Source: Thamnidium elegans
Taxonomy: Eukaryota > Mucoromycota > Mucoromycetes > Mucorales > Mucoraceae
Length of the DNA stretch: 64,000 bases
NCBI GenBank assembly: GCA_025201345.1
Contig: JAIXMG010000005.1
Location: 1,178,001 to 1,242,000, forward strand
Direction of reading: 5' to 3'
Shown piece after piece: positions 45,073 through 57,486 of the stretch. The stretch's first letter is position 1, and every line of letters starts with the position of its first letter. Below the pieces are notes generated by a model that worked only from the letters and a program-made list of their open reading frames with translations, made no database searches and was not told the DNA's origin. The translations under genes and the position numbers were made by a program.

Positions 45073-47823
45073 ATGTTTGATGCACCAGACAGCACACTTT
45101 ATAAGTCATTAAATAACTTGCTTGAAAGACCAAAAGAGTATCTGGCTGATGTTTGCTTTTTTTTTGAATCTGTAGAGATTTGGGCCCATCGAGGTAAAAG
45201 AAAAAAAAAAAAGAGAATAAAATTGACTAAGCATTTTTTACATGTAGGCATTATTTTAACACGGGCACCTAAAGAATTTATATCGAAATACATGCCAGAA
45301 ATCAAAAGTAAAGAAAAGAAGGATATTCGAATTAATATGAATCATAATGCAGTAATGATTTCGGTACAACAATTTAGAGCGTTATTAAGATTCTGGTATA
45401 CGGCAAGTTATTACCCACAAGATAATGATATGCAATATAAACTGGAGCAACTTGGTATTGAACTTGGTACAGCGGTTCTACCTGTCCACTGCGATTCTGT
45501 ACCAGATTCGGTGCAACTTGTCAATGATTTAAAGGAGTTAAGAAAGGATACAATTTCAACCGATGTCTGTATTAATTTGGTATCCAGCAGTAATCATGAC
45601 CAAAATTTAGTACAGTTTAAAGCGCATAGATTTTTATTAGCAGCTCAATCACCTTATTTCTATGCACTCTTCTGTACCCAGTTTCAAGAATCACACACGC
45701 AGGAAATCCATTTTGAAGACGATTTATTCAACGAAGCGATTATTGATATGATCTTGACTTTCTTTTACACCGATAAGGTTATTGTAGCACCGCTGGCGTA
45801 TGATACCAATAAACCGTTTTCGGTTGTGCAACGTAAACTTCAACATCAAAAACATGCGCTGCGTGTGATTCAAAAGGCGTATTATGCAGCGGATTATTTA
45901 GGTCACGGAGACAATCTGGGAAATGCGTTACTGTGCGAGATGGAAAAAGTGTGCCATTTGTTCAAGTGTATGTGTCCTGAGTGTGCTGCATTGTTACCGT
46001 CCATGTTGGCTTGGTCGGATAAACAGGTTGACGTGGTACCAAAATTGAGACGCACTTTGATTTTGCTGTATTCAGATCCAGTGCATGCGATGCCTTCACT
46101 TTGGTCTCAAAGACCCTTTTCGCTACTGGTCACTTCATTTGTGCCGTTCACTGAAGAACTGGGAAACGAAACGAAGAAGGCAGTGTTAAATCAAGAACCA
46201 TTATTTAGAGCTAGAACACCAAAGACTTTAATTCATGAAATAGTAGAAAGATCGTTTTATAATATCACCAAGCATAATGCAATTCATATCTTACACTCGC
46301 TTCATTTATGTTTGTCTCGTATTCGAAGTGCAGATCCTCAACCGTCTTGGTCTCGACCTACGCTGGATTTAGTTAAGCCAATTTTAGATTATACTGTAGA
46401 TAGGGTCTGTATATCATTTGATTTTTACTGTGGTGAATACCCTATTTTGTTGTCATGTGTGGATGGTATCGGAGCTGGTTTCTCGGTCGATTTCCTGGAT
46501 TTCCTTTTACGTCATGTGCTTCATCAAGGTATTCAAATAACTAACGCTGGTGTCATTTATCAAGTGATTGTAAGAGATTTAGGCGGAAGACAAGAAGTAG
46601 TCAAGAATATGGCTATTGATGACGTCTTGGTCAAATCAAGACAGAGGTGTGCAATGTATATATCCAAACACTGGACAAAGATAAAGGCCAAAGGTGGGTT
46701 TAGTGCCTTAGATAAAAATACTTTACGTCAATTAGCGGATGATATCAATATCCCCTATCGAAACCTGGTCAAGCCTTACGAGACTGAATTTGCAAATATT
46801 TTTAGCTTTAAACCAAAGAAGTCTAAAAAAATAGTGTCGATTGTGCCAGAAGATAAAAACGAGTATTTAACTCAAGTATATACAAGACGGTTATCGTTGG
46901 GTAATTTGATCACGAGAGGGTCTACTAATGGCTCTCGGACGTTTAGGTCAAGACCCAGAGCACTTTCAACGGAAGCAGTATCGAATTTGGCCAGGTACCA
47001 TCCTCCTCCTGTTCGTACTACTGCGTTAGAAAACCAGCCTTTTATTAATTTATTGTCTGAAGAAACGGATGAAAGAAGGCGCGTGTTAGAAGAAGGAGAT
47101 AATAGAGTAACTCCTCAATCGACTTTATCAACAACAACAACAATAACATCGATAGAATATCGTCGACCTGTACTTCGTACAAGCTCTTCATTTACTTCTT
47201 TAACAGACCAATTGTTACCGATTGAAGGTCTGGTTATTTCACCATCTCTAGTTAGCAGCAGTTGTAGTAGCACTAGCAGCAGCAGCAGCAACCTATTAGA
47301 TAATACGCCAAGACCTACACGACTTAAATTTGAACTGCCTGCAACACCTGCACGATCCAAATCACCCAATTTACCCTACTTGGTACAGATGCCATCCTTA
47401 GAAGTATCTTCTACTTACTTATCTCCTGGAGTGAAGAATCGTCATCATCGACGCGGTAGTAAGGGCCGTATCGTAGGCAGGTGGAGTATGGGCAGCAGTG
47501 ATGTCAGTGATGATGAAGAAACGGTGCTACCTGCTTTAGGAAATAAAATCGAATTATTAAGACGGCCTTTACCTACTATGGGTACAATCAAATATATTGG
47601 GCCTGTTCGGTTTGCAGAAGGCACTTATATTGGAGTAGAACTTGAAAGTCGATGTAAGTTACTTTTTTTTTTATAAATTATTTATACACGTATTAAAATC
47701 TTATATATCATTTTGTAAGTGGGTAAAAGTGATGGATCGGTTGATGGTATTAGGTACTTTTATACTGACCCGCAACGAGCACTGTTTGTTAAACCAGATG
47801 ATTTCAAGATAATACTTGATTGA
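45073..47823 (+). CDS. BTB/POZ protein with C-terminal CAP-Gly domain
   Basis: Exons are 45073-45193, 45248-47653 and 47720-47823, giving 876 residues. The first BTB-like unit is short (YLADVCFFFESVEIWAHRG, IILTRAPKEFISKYMPE). The second is typical (about residues 145-240): STDVCINLVSSSN, FKAHRFLLAAQSPYFYALFC, FNEAIIDMILTFFYTDKVIV. A helical BACK-like middle follows. Residues about 600-790 are disordered and Ser/Arg-rich. The C-terminus is a CAP-Gly domain (GTIKYIGPVRFAEGTYIGVE), where the usual GKNDG reads GKSDG, followed by GIRYFYTDPQRALFVKPDDF. CAP-Gly domains bind EEY/F tails of tubulin and CLIP proteins, so a microtubule-linked adaptor, perhaps for a CUL3 ligase, is a fair inference. The combination is unusual. 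The first intron (54 nt) is stop-free in frame. Confidence 0.82.
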
Positions 47824-47917
47824 AAAAAGAAATAAAATAAAATAAAAATATATATATAATTTGTTTTATTCGGAATCATTTTTTTTTGTTTTTGTTTAGG
47901 TGTATATTTTTTTTTTT

Positions 47918-49244
47918 TTAGTTGGCATTAGCAGGAGCTTCATCATCTTCACCCTTATCAGCTTCTTGAAGGTCTGATGTCCATAAAGTTAAATTGTCTC
48001 TCAATAATTGCATAATTAAAGTAGAATCCTTGTAAGATTCTTCACTTAAGGTATCAAGTTCAGCAATAGCGTCATCAAAAGCTTGCTTGGCTAATGAACA
48101 AGCACGTTCAGGGGAGTTGAAGATTTCGTAGTAAAAGACAGAGAAGTTCAAGGCAAGACCGAGACGGATAGGGTGTGTAGTTGTTAATTCAGTTTGAGCA
48201 ACTTCGGTAGCTTGTTTGTAGGCTTCATAAGCGTCATTAGCAGAAGTCTTGCGAGCTTCACCTGTAGCATACTCGGCAACATAACGATGGTAATCACCTT
48301 CCCTACATATTTATATATGTTAGAAAATAAAGAGAAATAAAGAAATAAAAATGACGCTTACATCTTGTAGTAAAAGACCTTGGCTTCACCATCTTGAGCA
48401 GAAGGGATCAAGTGTTCTTTCAAAAGTTTCAAGATATCATTACAAACTTCATATAATTCGTTTTCAATCTTATTTCTATATCCCTTAATCTTTGTCACTT
48501 GAGCTTCGTGTCCTTTACTTTCTTCCTTTTGTTCAATAGATGACACAATTCTCCAAGAAGCACGACGTGCACCAATCACGTTCTTGTACGCGACAGATAA
48601 AAGGTTACGTTCTTCAACTGTTAAACCAACATTTAACTAAGGACAATACAATTTAGTTACCATAGTTACATATATTCTTTAAATAAGTATATTATGTTAC
48701 CTTGACTACTTCCTTCATAAAGCTGACCATTTCTAGAAAATCATATCATATTACTATTAGTATTGTGTTTGTGTGTTGTTTGTGTGTGAGAATTGGACTT
48801 TTATTATGATGACCACAACTCTCGGGAGACTATCCGAAGAAAGTTTGTATCCCCGCTTTTGGGTGGTGTTCGCCCCCCCCCCCCTCGTCTCCCCTTTTTT
48901 CAGCTCCCCCAAACCCCCTCTTTTTTATTTTTTTTATTTCTTAAATAAAAAAGAAGAAAAGAAAAAAAAAAGATATATTTTAAAATATACTAACCATCGT
49001 AACGTTCAGCTTGTTCAGCAATTTTAGCCATATAGACCTATAATATTACATTATAAAAATAGAAATAGTAATAATAAATAATAAAGGGGAGGAGTAAGTA
49101 ATCTACACGTGTTACGTATGCATTTTTTTTTTTAAAAAAAAAGAATAAAATCATGTACCTTGTCTTCACGTTCCTATATAAACAAAACTGTTGTTAGTAA
49201 CTAGTGTTATATAGTATAACTACACATATACTTACAGTAGCCAT
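47918..49244 (-). CDS. 14-3-3 protein
   Basis: Six exons: 49244-49236, 49173-49159, 49037-48995, 48732-48701, 48636-48362 and 48302-47918, giving 252 residues. Classic family blocks are all present: [80 protein letters not shown] and [20 protein letters not shown]. The amphipathic groove residues (Lys in VAYKNV, Arg in GARRAS, Arg-Tyr in YHRYVAE) are intact. 14-3-3 dimers bind phospho-Ser/Thr motifs on kinases, transcription factors and metabolic enzymes. The first four exons are tiny (9, 15, 43 and 32 nt), so automated prediction could miss the true N-terminus (MATEREDK). Confidence 0.95.
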
Positions 49245-49437
49245 TATTATTGTTTATAGTAGTAAGTTTATTTTAGTGTGTGTATAAAAAAAAAAAAGAG
49301 AGAAAAGAAGAGGAAAAGAAGAAAAGAAATAAAAAAATAAAAAAGCAAAAAGATAAGAAAAAAAAAAAACTCCTCCCTTCCCCCAACCAATGAGTTCACT
49401 AGCTTGCTTTATGTGTCGTCATTATATTGCATGATTT
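49245..49437. other. Intergenic between 14-3-3 and D-LDH
   Basis: This is the 14-3-3 upstream region, with a purine-rich tract (about 49290-49370). Confidence 0.45.
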
Positions 49438-51114
49438 TCATGGTAAAACCTTTTCTGGGTTCATTAAACCTTTTGGATCCAGAGCGATTTTTATCGTCTT
49501 CATAACATTGACCGTATTTTCACCCAACTCTTGAACCAAAAAAGATTTCTTACCAATACCAACACCGTGTTCACCACTGATGGAACCTTCCATACTAATA
49601 GCTCTCTCCAACAAGTTCTTGTTTAACCGTTTAGCTTCTTCATATTCTTTAGGATCGTCTTTATCAAACAAGATAAAGACATGAAAGTTACCATCGCCTA
49701 CGTGACCTACAAGTGGGCACGGTAGAAACGAGCTCTCAATGTCTTTTTGCGTCTCTGCAATCAAATCAGGTAACTTTGAAACAGGTACAACCACATCGGT
49801 TGTCCACACAGATGCATTAGGTTTTAAAAGTGTAGAGGACCAAAGTGCAATCTTTATATAAAACTTTTTTTAGTTGCACGAAAAAAAAAAGAAATCGTCA
49901 AAAAAAAAATAACAAACCTTTCTTCCTTCCCACAGTGTAACCTTTTCTTGTTCATTTTTAGCATACTTGAAGACCCCACCATTATGCTTTTTAGCTATTT
50001 CTGATACAATTTCAATATCATGTTGAATAAGCTGTTGTGAAGCACCTGAAAACTTAAAAAACAAGGTGGGCTTCTCAGAATGACCTAAATCAGGATTAGC
50101 CAAGTTAATGGCCTTCATCATTTCACCATCCAGTAATTCAACCGCGCCTATTTGAACGCCCGCTCTGACCAGGTCAGGTACCACTGCCGCTGCATCACGA
50201 ATGCTCTCAAAATCACACACTGCCACCGTCTCTACTTTTGGAATCACAGCTAATTTTAAGGTGATCTCGGTCACTATACCCAATGTACCTTCAGAGCCAA
50301 TAAACAACTTTGTTAAGTCGTAACCAGCAGAGGATTTTCGAGCTCGTTGACGCGTCTTGATGATGTTGCCGTCTGCAGTCACAACAGTCAGGTTGATCAC
50401 CCATTCCTTCATGGTGCCGTAGCGCACTGCGTTTGTGCCAGAGCACGAAGTACCAACCATACCGCCAATACACGCGCCGGGTCCGGGGTCTTGAGGGAAA
50501 AACAAGCCCTCCTTTTTCAAATAGAGGTTTAAATCTTCCCATTGTACACCAGGTTGTACGACAATGTCCATGTCTTCAGGGTGAAATGCAATAATATGGT
50601 CCATGTGCTCTGTAAACGAAATGCAGACACCACCCTTGGGGGCAGAAAAGTGACCCTCTAACGATGTGCCGCCAGAGAACGGTATGATGGGGATATCATG
50701 TTTGTTACAGATCTTGACGATTTCTGAAACTTGCGCGGTTGAGGTCGGGTAGACAACAATGTTGGGTGCGCCTTCGTTATGATACGAGTTGCTGGAGTAC
50801 CCGTGGTCTTGCAAGGCTTCTTCGTCAACCGTGACGTGGTGCGATGGTAGAACTGTACATAGGTCTTGGAATACTTTGTGAATGGCAGCATGGTTGGCAA
50901 TGGGTGGAATGGGAACTTTTGTTATAGGGACGGGGGTTTTAGTACCTAACCAGTAGCCGGCACCTGCGGCGGCGGCTGTTATAACTGCAGATAGGATGGG
51001 TACATGGCTAGTTTTGGTTGAAATCTTGGTCTGATAAGCTCTGGTTTGTTTTTGTAACACTGCATATTTGTTGAGACCAGAAATATGAGCTGGTTTTAAT
51101 CCTCTTTTAAACAT
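49438..51114 (-). CDS. DLD1: Mitochondrial D-lactate dehydrogenase (cytochrome), FAD-binding
   Basis: Two exons, 51114-49918 and 49851-49438, giving 536 residues. A presequence (MFKRGLKPAHISGLNKYAVL) and one membrane segment (LSAVITAAAAGAGYWLG) come first. The FAD_binding_4 domain shows IVVYPTSTAQVSEIVKICNK, PIIPFSGGTSLEGHFSA, GLFFPQDPGPGACIGGMVGT and RKSSAGYDLTKLFIGSEGTL. The C-terminal FAD-oxidase domain has VGHVGDGNFHVFILFD and SISGEHGVGIGKKSFLVQ, with the expected His residues. The enzyme oxidises D-lactate to pyruvate and passes electrons to cytochrome c in the intermembrane space. Codon use is C/G-richer than in the neighbouring unknown genes. A D-2-hydroxyglutarate dehydrogenase is a less likely alternative because of the membrane anchor and the order of motifs. 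Confidence 0.9.
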
Positions 51115-53288
51115 TTCTTAATAATAATAAAAAAAAAAAAAAAATAGAATAAAAACAAAAAGGGTTTTGTGTGCTAATAAAAATTGCTTTTTTTTTAAGT
51201 TTACTGTTTAAAAAACAGGCAAAAATATTTCCCCTGCGGGAAATAAACTGGGTAAAAGAAAAGTGACAACTTTGTTACATACTGGTTTGTTATAGAATTT
51301 TAGTTTACTATTAACACCTGCATTTTTTTTTACGTTTAATACAAAATATATGTATGTTTACGTTTTTTTTTCCCCCATGATTTATGCATACGTTGTTGTT
51401 TAAATGGGCGATTTAATATCTTTCCCAAATACATTTTTAGTCCCTGGGAATTGGTCTATGCTTGATGTCGTACACTTCGGAAGTTTTTTTATTTTATCTG
51501 GCTGATTGAATATCCTTAGTACAACTAGAGATAAAAGAGTATTGGATAATTAATTATTTATTGTAAATACACAGTTGTCATGGGAAAAAAAAAAGTACTT
51601 TTCGTATACTGTTTAGAAAAAAAGAAAATAATGGTCATTTACATAGTTCTTGCTTTAGATAGGCATCCTTATGCTACATCTTCTAACACAAAAAAAAAAA
51701 ATGGAGTATTATCATTCAGGCTTGTTTACACTTTACTGTAACTGAATAATCCGTCTGTTAGTTTTTTTTCAAACAAACACTTGGTATTCTTTTCTTTTAA
51801 TTTTTAATAAATAGTCTTTTAAAGTAGATTAAAACCCCCTCGCGTGCAAGATGTGAGTGTAAAGTAACTATGGAAACGCATGGCCTAACTTTTCTTTAAC
51901 GTACAGTGTAGTATTTGAAATAATGATGATACACTTAAGCGTAATAGCGCAAATTTTATAGATATAACTTACTTCCGCGTGGTCGTAAAGAGATTTGACT
52001 TTATGTATTCTCTCGACACTACCTTCAATTTTTTTACCCCATTTGTCTTCAAGGTCAACCATCTTCTTTTTAAATCGGGCTATATTACGATAATCTTGAC
52101 AAACTTTATTTCTTGTTTGGTTTCGTATTATTTTTATCTTTACACTCTTGAACTGACGCGTATCTTTTAGGAGCAAGATTTATTTTAATCGAAACTTCAA
52201 CAGTGTGTGCTACGAGGACATAACTATTCGCGTTTGATTCCCACATGTTATTCAAATTCGTAATAAATTGCTATCTAGGTCTACTCATTGTTGCGCTTGA
52301 CAAGCCAGTCCCTTTGTATTGATGAACATTCAGACCGTTTGAAACTAAAGAACTAAAAAAAAGCGTGTTGTACATGATGGGTGTTGTTAGTTGCTTGTTG
52401 TTCTCCTGATGCTCCAAAAAAGTAAGAATATATAAATCTCATGTGTTGGTCTTGAAACAGCAAGTCATAATCTTTTTTATATTATGGAATCTTAAGTATC
52501 TCTGGTGAAATCGGAGAGGCCGAAGAATCCACATTGAAAGCTTAATTTTTGAAAATTTTAACCCTTTTTTATTCAAAAAGGACAAGACCATTTCCTTCTA
52601 TTGTAAAGGTACAAGACCTTAACTTTATAATCATTAAATTCACTGCTATTGCATATTGCACGATATAATCGCTACTTGAAAGAAGAAGAAGAAGAAAATG
52701 AGCTCGTCATTTCTGGTATAAGCGTTTAGAGCTACTTAAATGTCGAGTTAAGAACGATTTGTCTGACTATTTATACAACCAGCTTCCACAACTAAAACAA
52801 TTTGCTCTATCTTTTGTTAATGTTGATACACTTTAAAGACCCCTGTTTACGTCTGAAGAGGTACACAATCCTATAAGAGGATCATGCTACGATTGTCTCA
52901 TAATGTCTTGTATTCACTCTAAATAAACATTTCTTTCGAGCATATTGAAACAAGAAGCCCATCTCGAGTTATCGAGTAATAAAGCATTTACTTGTTTAAA
53001 ATAGAGTTTGGGTATATAAAGGTATTTCTTTTATTAAAATAATTTTATTGAAGATTATGTATGATATTAATGCTATATATAGAAGGTTGCAAATTTACAT
53101 ATTATATTAATATAAGGTATTCACAGAGTAAAAATGTTTATACAATTTTACGTTGAAGGTGGGAATATCGTTAAAGTTTGCTATAAAAGATGATACATTG
53201 GATGGTCACGTATATTGAAAAGGCCTGCACTCATTCATTTACGAATGCGAGGGTTGGTTGAAACATGTGGGTATAATCATGATATATA
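51115..53288. other. Accessory DNA with scattered coding remnants
   Basis: No intact gene. A minus-strand frame at 52176-51968 (FKSVKIKIIRNQTRNKVC, MVDLEDKWGKKIEGSVERIH) ends at a plausible donor. A plus-strand frame at about 52726-52837 (KRLELLKCRVKNDLSDYLYN, QLPQLKQFALSFVNVDTL) is clearly codon-like but short. GEIGEAEES at about 52506 resembles the remnant at 41985. These look like fossils of one or more repeated genes. Confidence 0.4.
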
Positions 53289-53444
53289 CAATAGCAGCTC
53301 TATTTAAGGGTGTTCGATTTAAGGGTGAATTTCTCCAGGACATCTTCTTCCGTCCCCCGCTTTAACACCATTACTATCGCTAATAATCGATTTAAGGGTG
53401 GATTTCCTAAGAATTTCGGCCACACTTAAATAGAGCCGTTACTG
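53289..53444. mobile_element. MITE-like element, Tc1/mariner type, copy 1
   Basis: The element is 156 bp with terminal inverted repeats of about 24 bp that share GCTCTATTTAAG exactly and differ at 4 positions. Left TIR starts CAATAGCAGCTCTATTTAAG, right TIR (reversed) starts CAGTAACGGCTCTATTTAAG. A TA dinucleotide flanks each end (53287-53288 and 53445-53446), as expected for Tc1/mariner insertion. Inside, ATTTAAGGGTG recurs twice more, at about 53317 and 53391. No coding sequence is present, so it would move only in trans. Confidence 0.7.
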
Positions 53445-53693
53445 TATAGGGTTTTAGAATGTCTGCTTCTTCAGCTACGCTTGACATAATTGAAGTCTAG
53501 AGACGATGTGTTAAAATAATTATAATTAGTCGTACATTTCTTACCCTGTATAAATTGAGTACGTTACCTTGAAACTTAATAGATTTTCAATAGTTTCTTC
53601 GATACTGGTATATGATTAATCGCAGAAATCGCCCTGTTTTTTTTAAAAAAAAAAAAGTGAATAAATATAGTCAGTTAACGCATTCATGAAAAC

Positions 53694-54084
53694 TTACAAT
53701 CTCTCAGACAAGGAGCTACTACAATCATAATTATACTCTTCTTGTGTATCTGATTCATCCATGTTGACCTCCTTCATTGTCACAATACGTTTTCTGGTTG
53801 TCAATACTTCAGCATAATTGTAAGAATCTTCAGTTTGGTACGTTTTGTCCGTCCCATCCGTAACGAACGAACCATGCTCTTCCACTTCAACTTCCGCCGC
53901 GCGTGTGGGAGAACCTGGATGAGAAGAATCCACACCATAAATATACTACCAACAAGTGAACTATCTGAAAACCGTGATAAATAAACAGAATCAATCTCCT
54001 ACAAAAAATAAGAAGAATCCACGCCAATATAGTCATCATCGTCTGGATCTTTATCGCCGCCACTATAATCTTCTTCCTCGTCAT
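53694..54084 (-). pseudogene. Acidic coding remnant with in-frame stop
   Basis: On the minus strand the reading DDEEDYSGGDKDPDDDDYIG continues to VDSSYFL, then a TAG stop, then EIDSVYLSRFSDSSLVGSIY and GVDSSHPGSPTRAAEVEVEE, finishing DCSSSLSERL at 53694. The TAG could be an acceptor (TTTTTTGTAG) of a separate exon, or a nonsense change. The repeated (I/Y)GVDSS suggests an internal duplication. There is no recognised domain. Confidence 0.4.
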
Positions 54085-55546
54085 TTATATACTGTACTAG
54101 TTTAAAAGCCCTTAAACGTATTCCACTTTTGAATTCAAAAATAGTCAAACTGACAGCGAAACTCATGTGCTTTCTTATGATTTTGAAGTCTTGCAGACTT
54201 GTGAAAATAAGCGGTACTATGTTTTACTTATGCCCGTTATCTTAGAGAACATGAACCAAATCTGTTCTATTATTAATAAGACTATACAAATCATTTACAA
54301 GTCTATTAAAGGTGACGAAGAGGATATCTGTAAACACATTAGGAAACAATGTAATATGCCTGTGATGGTGAACTGTGAAAAAAACAAAGAAAAACATGCG
54401 CATATGAAAGATTTTTCGCTGAAGCATTTTTTTTTTAAAAAAAATAAAAAATAAAGTTATTGTGACAAATGACAGTTATTATTTGTATGTTATTATATGT
54501 TACTTTGAGGTTAAATATCGAGGTTCATGATAGTCGATATTTCTATACAGTCAGATTTTGATATAAATTGACCACATATTAGTTGTCTACATCATCTTAT
54601 CTTTCCAGCCTTGGAAGTAAATAACTATAGAAGTGAAGGGAGAGAGAAAAAAAAAGCTTATCGTTAAGATCGCACGATATCTTTCTACTGAAAAACGCAA
54701 CATTATTTATACTATTTTTGGTGTGGTATCATTTTTTTTTCTAACTGTATGTGGGACACTATTTTTTAGAACTGTCCGGATACGGGTACGATAGGAGTAT
54801 ATAAATCATTTAAAAGTCAAAGATGCAGGACATCTTTCTGGTGGCATCATTTTGGAAAAATGTACATAATTATTTCTATAGTTCGTTATTTGTGTAAAGA
54901 ACGCGGTAAGACGAAATCATTTGGTAAAGAAAAGAGGTATTTTAATCATTGTTTCCTGTTCTCTCTGCTTGAGGCCGCGATGATTTTACAGTTTTTAATA
55001 ATATCAAAAGTTAGCTTTCAAGAAAGAAACTGAACACTGCTGAATATAAGTCACGTCACAATTTGTATATCAAACTCTATTTTAACTTTTCAGCAGGATT
55101 TATAACTCCTTTGCTATATCAAGACTTGTTTTACTACACTCATCCCAATAACTACACTGCTAAAGAGATCTATATTAAAGAAAAAAAGTTAGTAAATAAG
55201 GATATATGTTTACCCTGCTACATTTTTTACCTCTCATAAACTAGATTCCACAAATCCCCCCTTTTATTTACTTTACGGTTGCACAAATTTTTGTACTAAC
55301 ATAGGCAACCCGTTTCAGGGTCTTTTTTATTATTATACACTTTAAAACATGTCAAGTGCGACAGTTATGCTTATTTAAAATAACCCTACGAATAAAAAAA
55401 AAACCGTGCGCACTTCTGCAAAACTCGGTACCTTTTTATTAAAAAGAAAAAAAAAGGATGTTAATCTGGGTTGAATATTATAAAAAGCAGGGTTACATTT
55501 TATTCCTATTTTCAATAAATTAGATGTTAAAATACTTATTTATAGC

Positions 55547-55548
<2 letters not shown>
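54085..55548. other. Accessory DNA, one small plus-strand frame
   Basis: The frame 54167-54454 (LQTCENKRYYVLLMPVILEN, MNQICSIINKTIQIIYKSIK) has coding texture and may be an exon remnant; it starts without a splice or promoter context I trust. The rest, to 55548, is AT-rich with no gene. Confidence 0.35.

Positions 55549-55590
<42 letters not shown>
55549..55590. repeat. (GT)21 microsatellite
   Basis: An uninterrupted GT dinucleotide run of 42 bases just beyond the 3' end of the repeat-rich minus-strand gene. It is a likely length polymorphism. Confidence 0.9.
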
Positions 55591-55595
<5 letters not shown>

Positions 55596-55646
55596 TATAT
55601 AAATAAAAAATATGAATAGTGGTAATAATATCAAAAAATAATACGT

Positions 55647-56944
55647 TTATAATGTAGTAGATTTCTTCTTGTTTCTGACAATGGTCTTGAACCTTTTCAA
55701 CATTGTCTTTGGCTTTAATTTATCAGCTACGGTAGCAGGAGCAGGAGGTTGAAATACGGGCATACCTTTACTATCATCCAATGATGAACGTGGATGGACT
55801 CGTGTACCCAATGCCGCACTTTATTTAAATATATTAATTTTTTAAATTTAATTTTTATATGCTGATAACACTTACTAGAGGCTGTATCGTTTACGTTGAG
55901 CTGTATTGGTGCTAGCAGAAGGAGTCAAAGTCTCTATCTTGGGATGGAAATCTTCATGACGTTTGTAATAAACAACGCTTTCATCATCTACGGATTCGTG
56001 GGTCGAGATAGTAGCTGACTGAGTACGAGGAATAACTGAGTTGATACTTTTTTCTAAAAGAATACTCCTCGCTGCTTCTCTTTGGGTTTTCTCTGGAATT
56101 TCAAGCGTCTCACATTTACTAATATCAAGTTCTTCTGTAATGTCAGCAAGTGTGATTTCGGGGACATATGATGGTCTTCTTTGAGCGATGTCAAGTACGA
56201 TAGTTTCTTGTTCGGATTCGTTTGCTTGTTGGGTTACATGTTCAGGCATTTGTTCGATTTCTATCACTGGCTCTGGCTCGTTTACTTGTTCAATCTTCAT
56301 GGCCTGCTCTGGTTCTTTTACTTGTTCAGATTCGATCTCCTTCACCTGAACCGGCTCTTCCACTTGAACTGACTCTTCCACTTGAAGTGACTCTTTCGTT
56401 TGATCTGACTCTTCCACTTGAACCAGATGTTGCACTTGTACTATCTCTGTCTCCACTTGAAGTGGCTTTTTTACCTGCTCTTCTACTTTCTGTTGCATTG
56501 GAGCCTCCTCTTGTACTCGTTGTATATGAATTTGAGAAGCACAAAAAGTGTCGGCAGTTTTTAAATTAACGTAATCTTGTTTTATAGGTTCTTCAGATTT
56601 GTTTATGTCATTTTCTGTACAAGATCTGTCAATAAGAGATGCGGGGTGATATAGATCTTGTTGAAGTAACAAAGTAGATGGGATAGTAGTAGTTGCGATA
56701 TCAGTTACAGTATCATAGTTGCTATGGACAGTATTTACCGATCGTGCCGTTGTATTAGGAGAAATGATTTGCTCATCCGCTAATAAACTGCATTATTATA
56801 AATTTAACTTTTATATATTATTGTGATTTATTATGTATTATTACCTAAAGAATTGGATAGAGAAGGAGTTTGAACAAGTGTGATTGGAAGAGAAGAAGGA
56901 AAAGGGTTCCTTAGAAGGAGTATAGTACTAATCCTAACCAACAT
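55647..56944 (-). CDS. Repeat-rich disordered protein, unknown
   Basis: Three exons, 56944-56845, 56779-55876 and 55818-55647, giving 391 residues. The N-terminus (MLVRISTILLLRNPFPSSLP) could be a mitochondrial-type presequence. Residues about 120-190 are imperfect repeats built on Val-Gln-Val-Glu-Glu and Glu-Gln-Val-Lys-Glu-Pro, mirrored in the DNA as 18-27-bp units (CTTCCACTTGAAC-like) at about 56283-56460. The C-terminal part has a Ser/Thr-rich region, then basic VADKLKPKTMLKRFKTIVRN and KKKSTTL. No enzyme motif is seen. The second junction was chosen because only the acceptor TTTATTAG keeps the frame open. Expression and function are unknown. Confidence 0.6.
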
Positions 56945-57452
56945 GACTTTAAAAAATAAAAAATAAAAAATAAGAAGGAACTGAAAAAGAGTAAATATTT
57001 ATTTCGTGTAAAAATTAAATTTATGCGCTCTTTTTTTTTTATTAAGAAAAAAAAGGGGTGATGAAAAAAAATAAAATGGAACGGTTTTTTTTTTTTAGTT
57101 TCGGTAGTACTTTAAGTATATTATGCCGGTATTTTTTATTTATTTTATATACAGTTTACTTTTAAAAACTAGAAAAGAAACACAAAAATATAAAGTTGAA
57201 AAGTATCTCGTACTTTGCTTTTCTTTAAAATAAAAAGAAGAAATTAAACTAACTAGACTTAAACAAGAAGTGAACATGAGACTTCCAAAGGGATTATCAC
57301 GATACAAGAAAAATATGTAAATTACGAAACTATAATTTTTTTGAAATAGCTTATCAAATCATACTAAGTTACTGTAGGACAATAATGGTACCATTTCGTG
57401 AAACAATACAATTCAAGACGTTTATAATAATGTAAGCCTTTATACATTCTGT

Positions 57453-57486
<34 letters not shown>

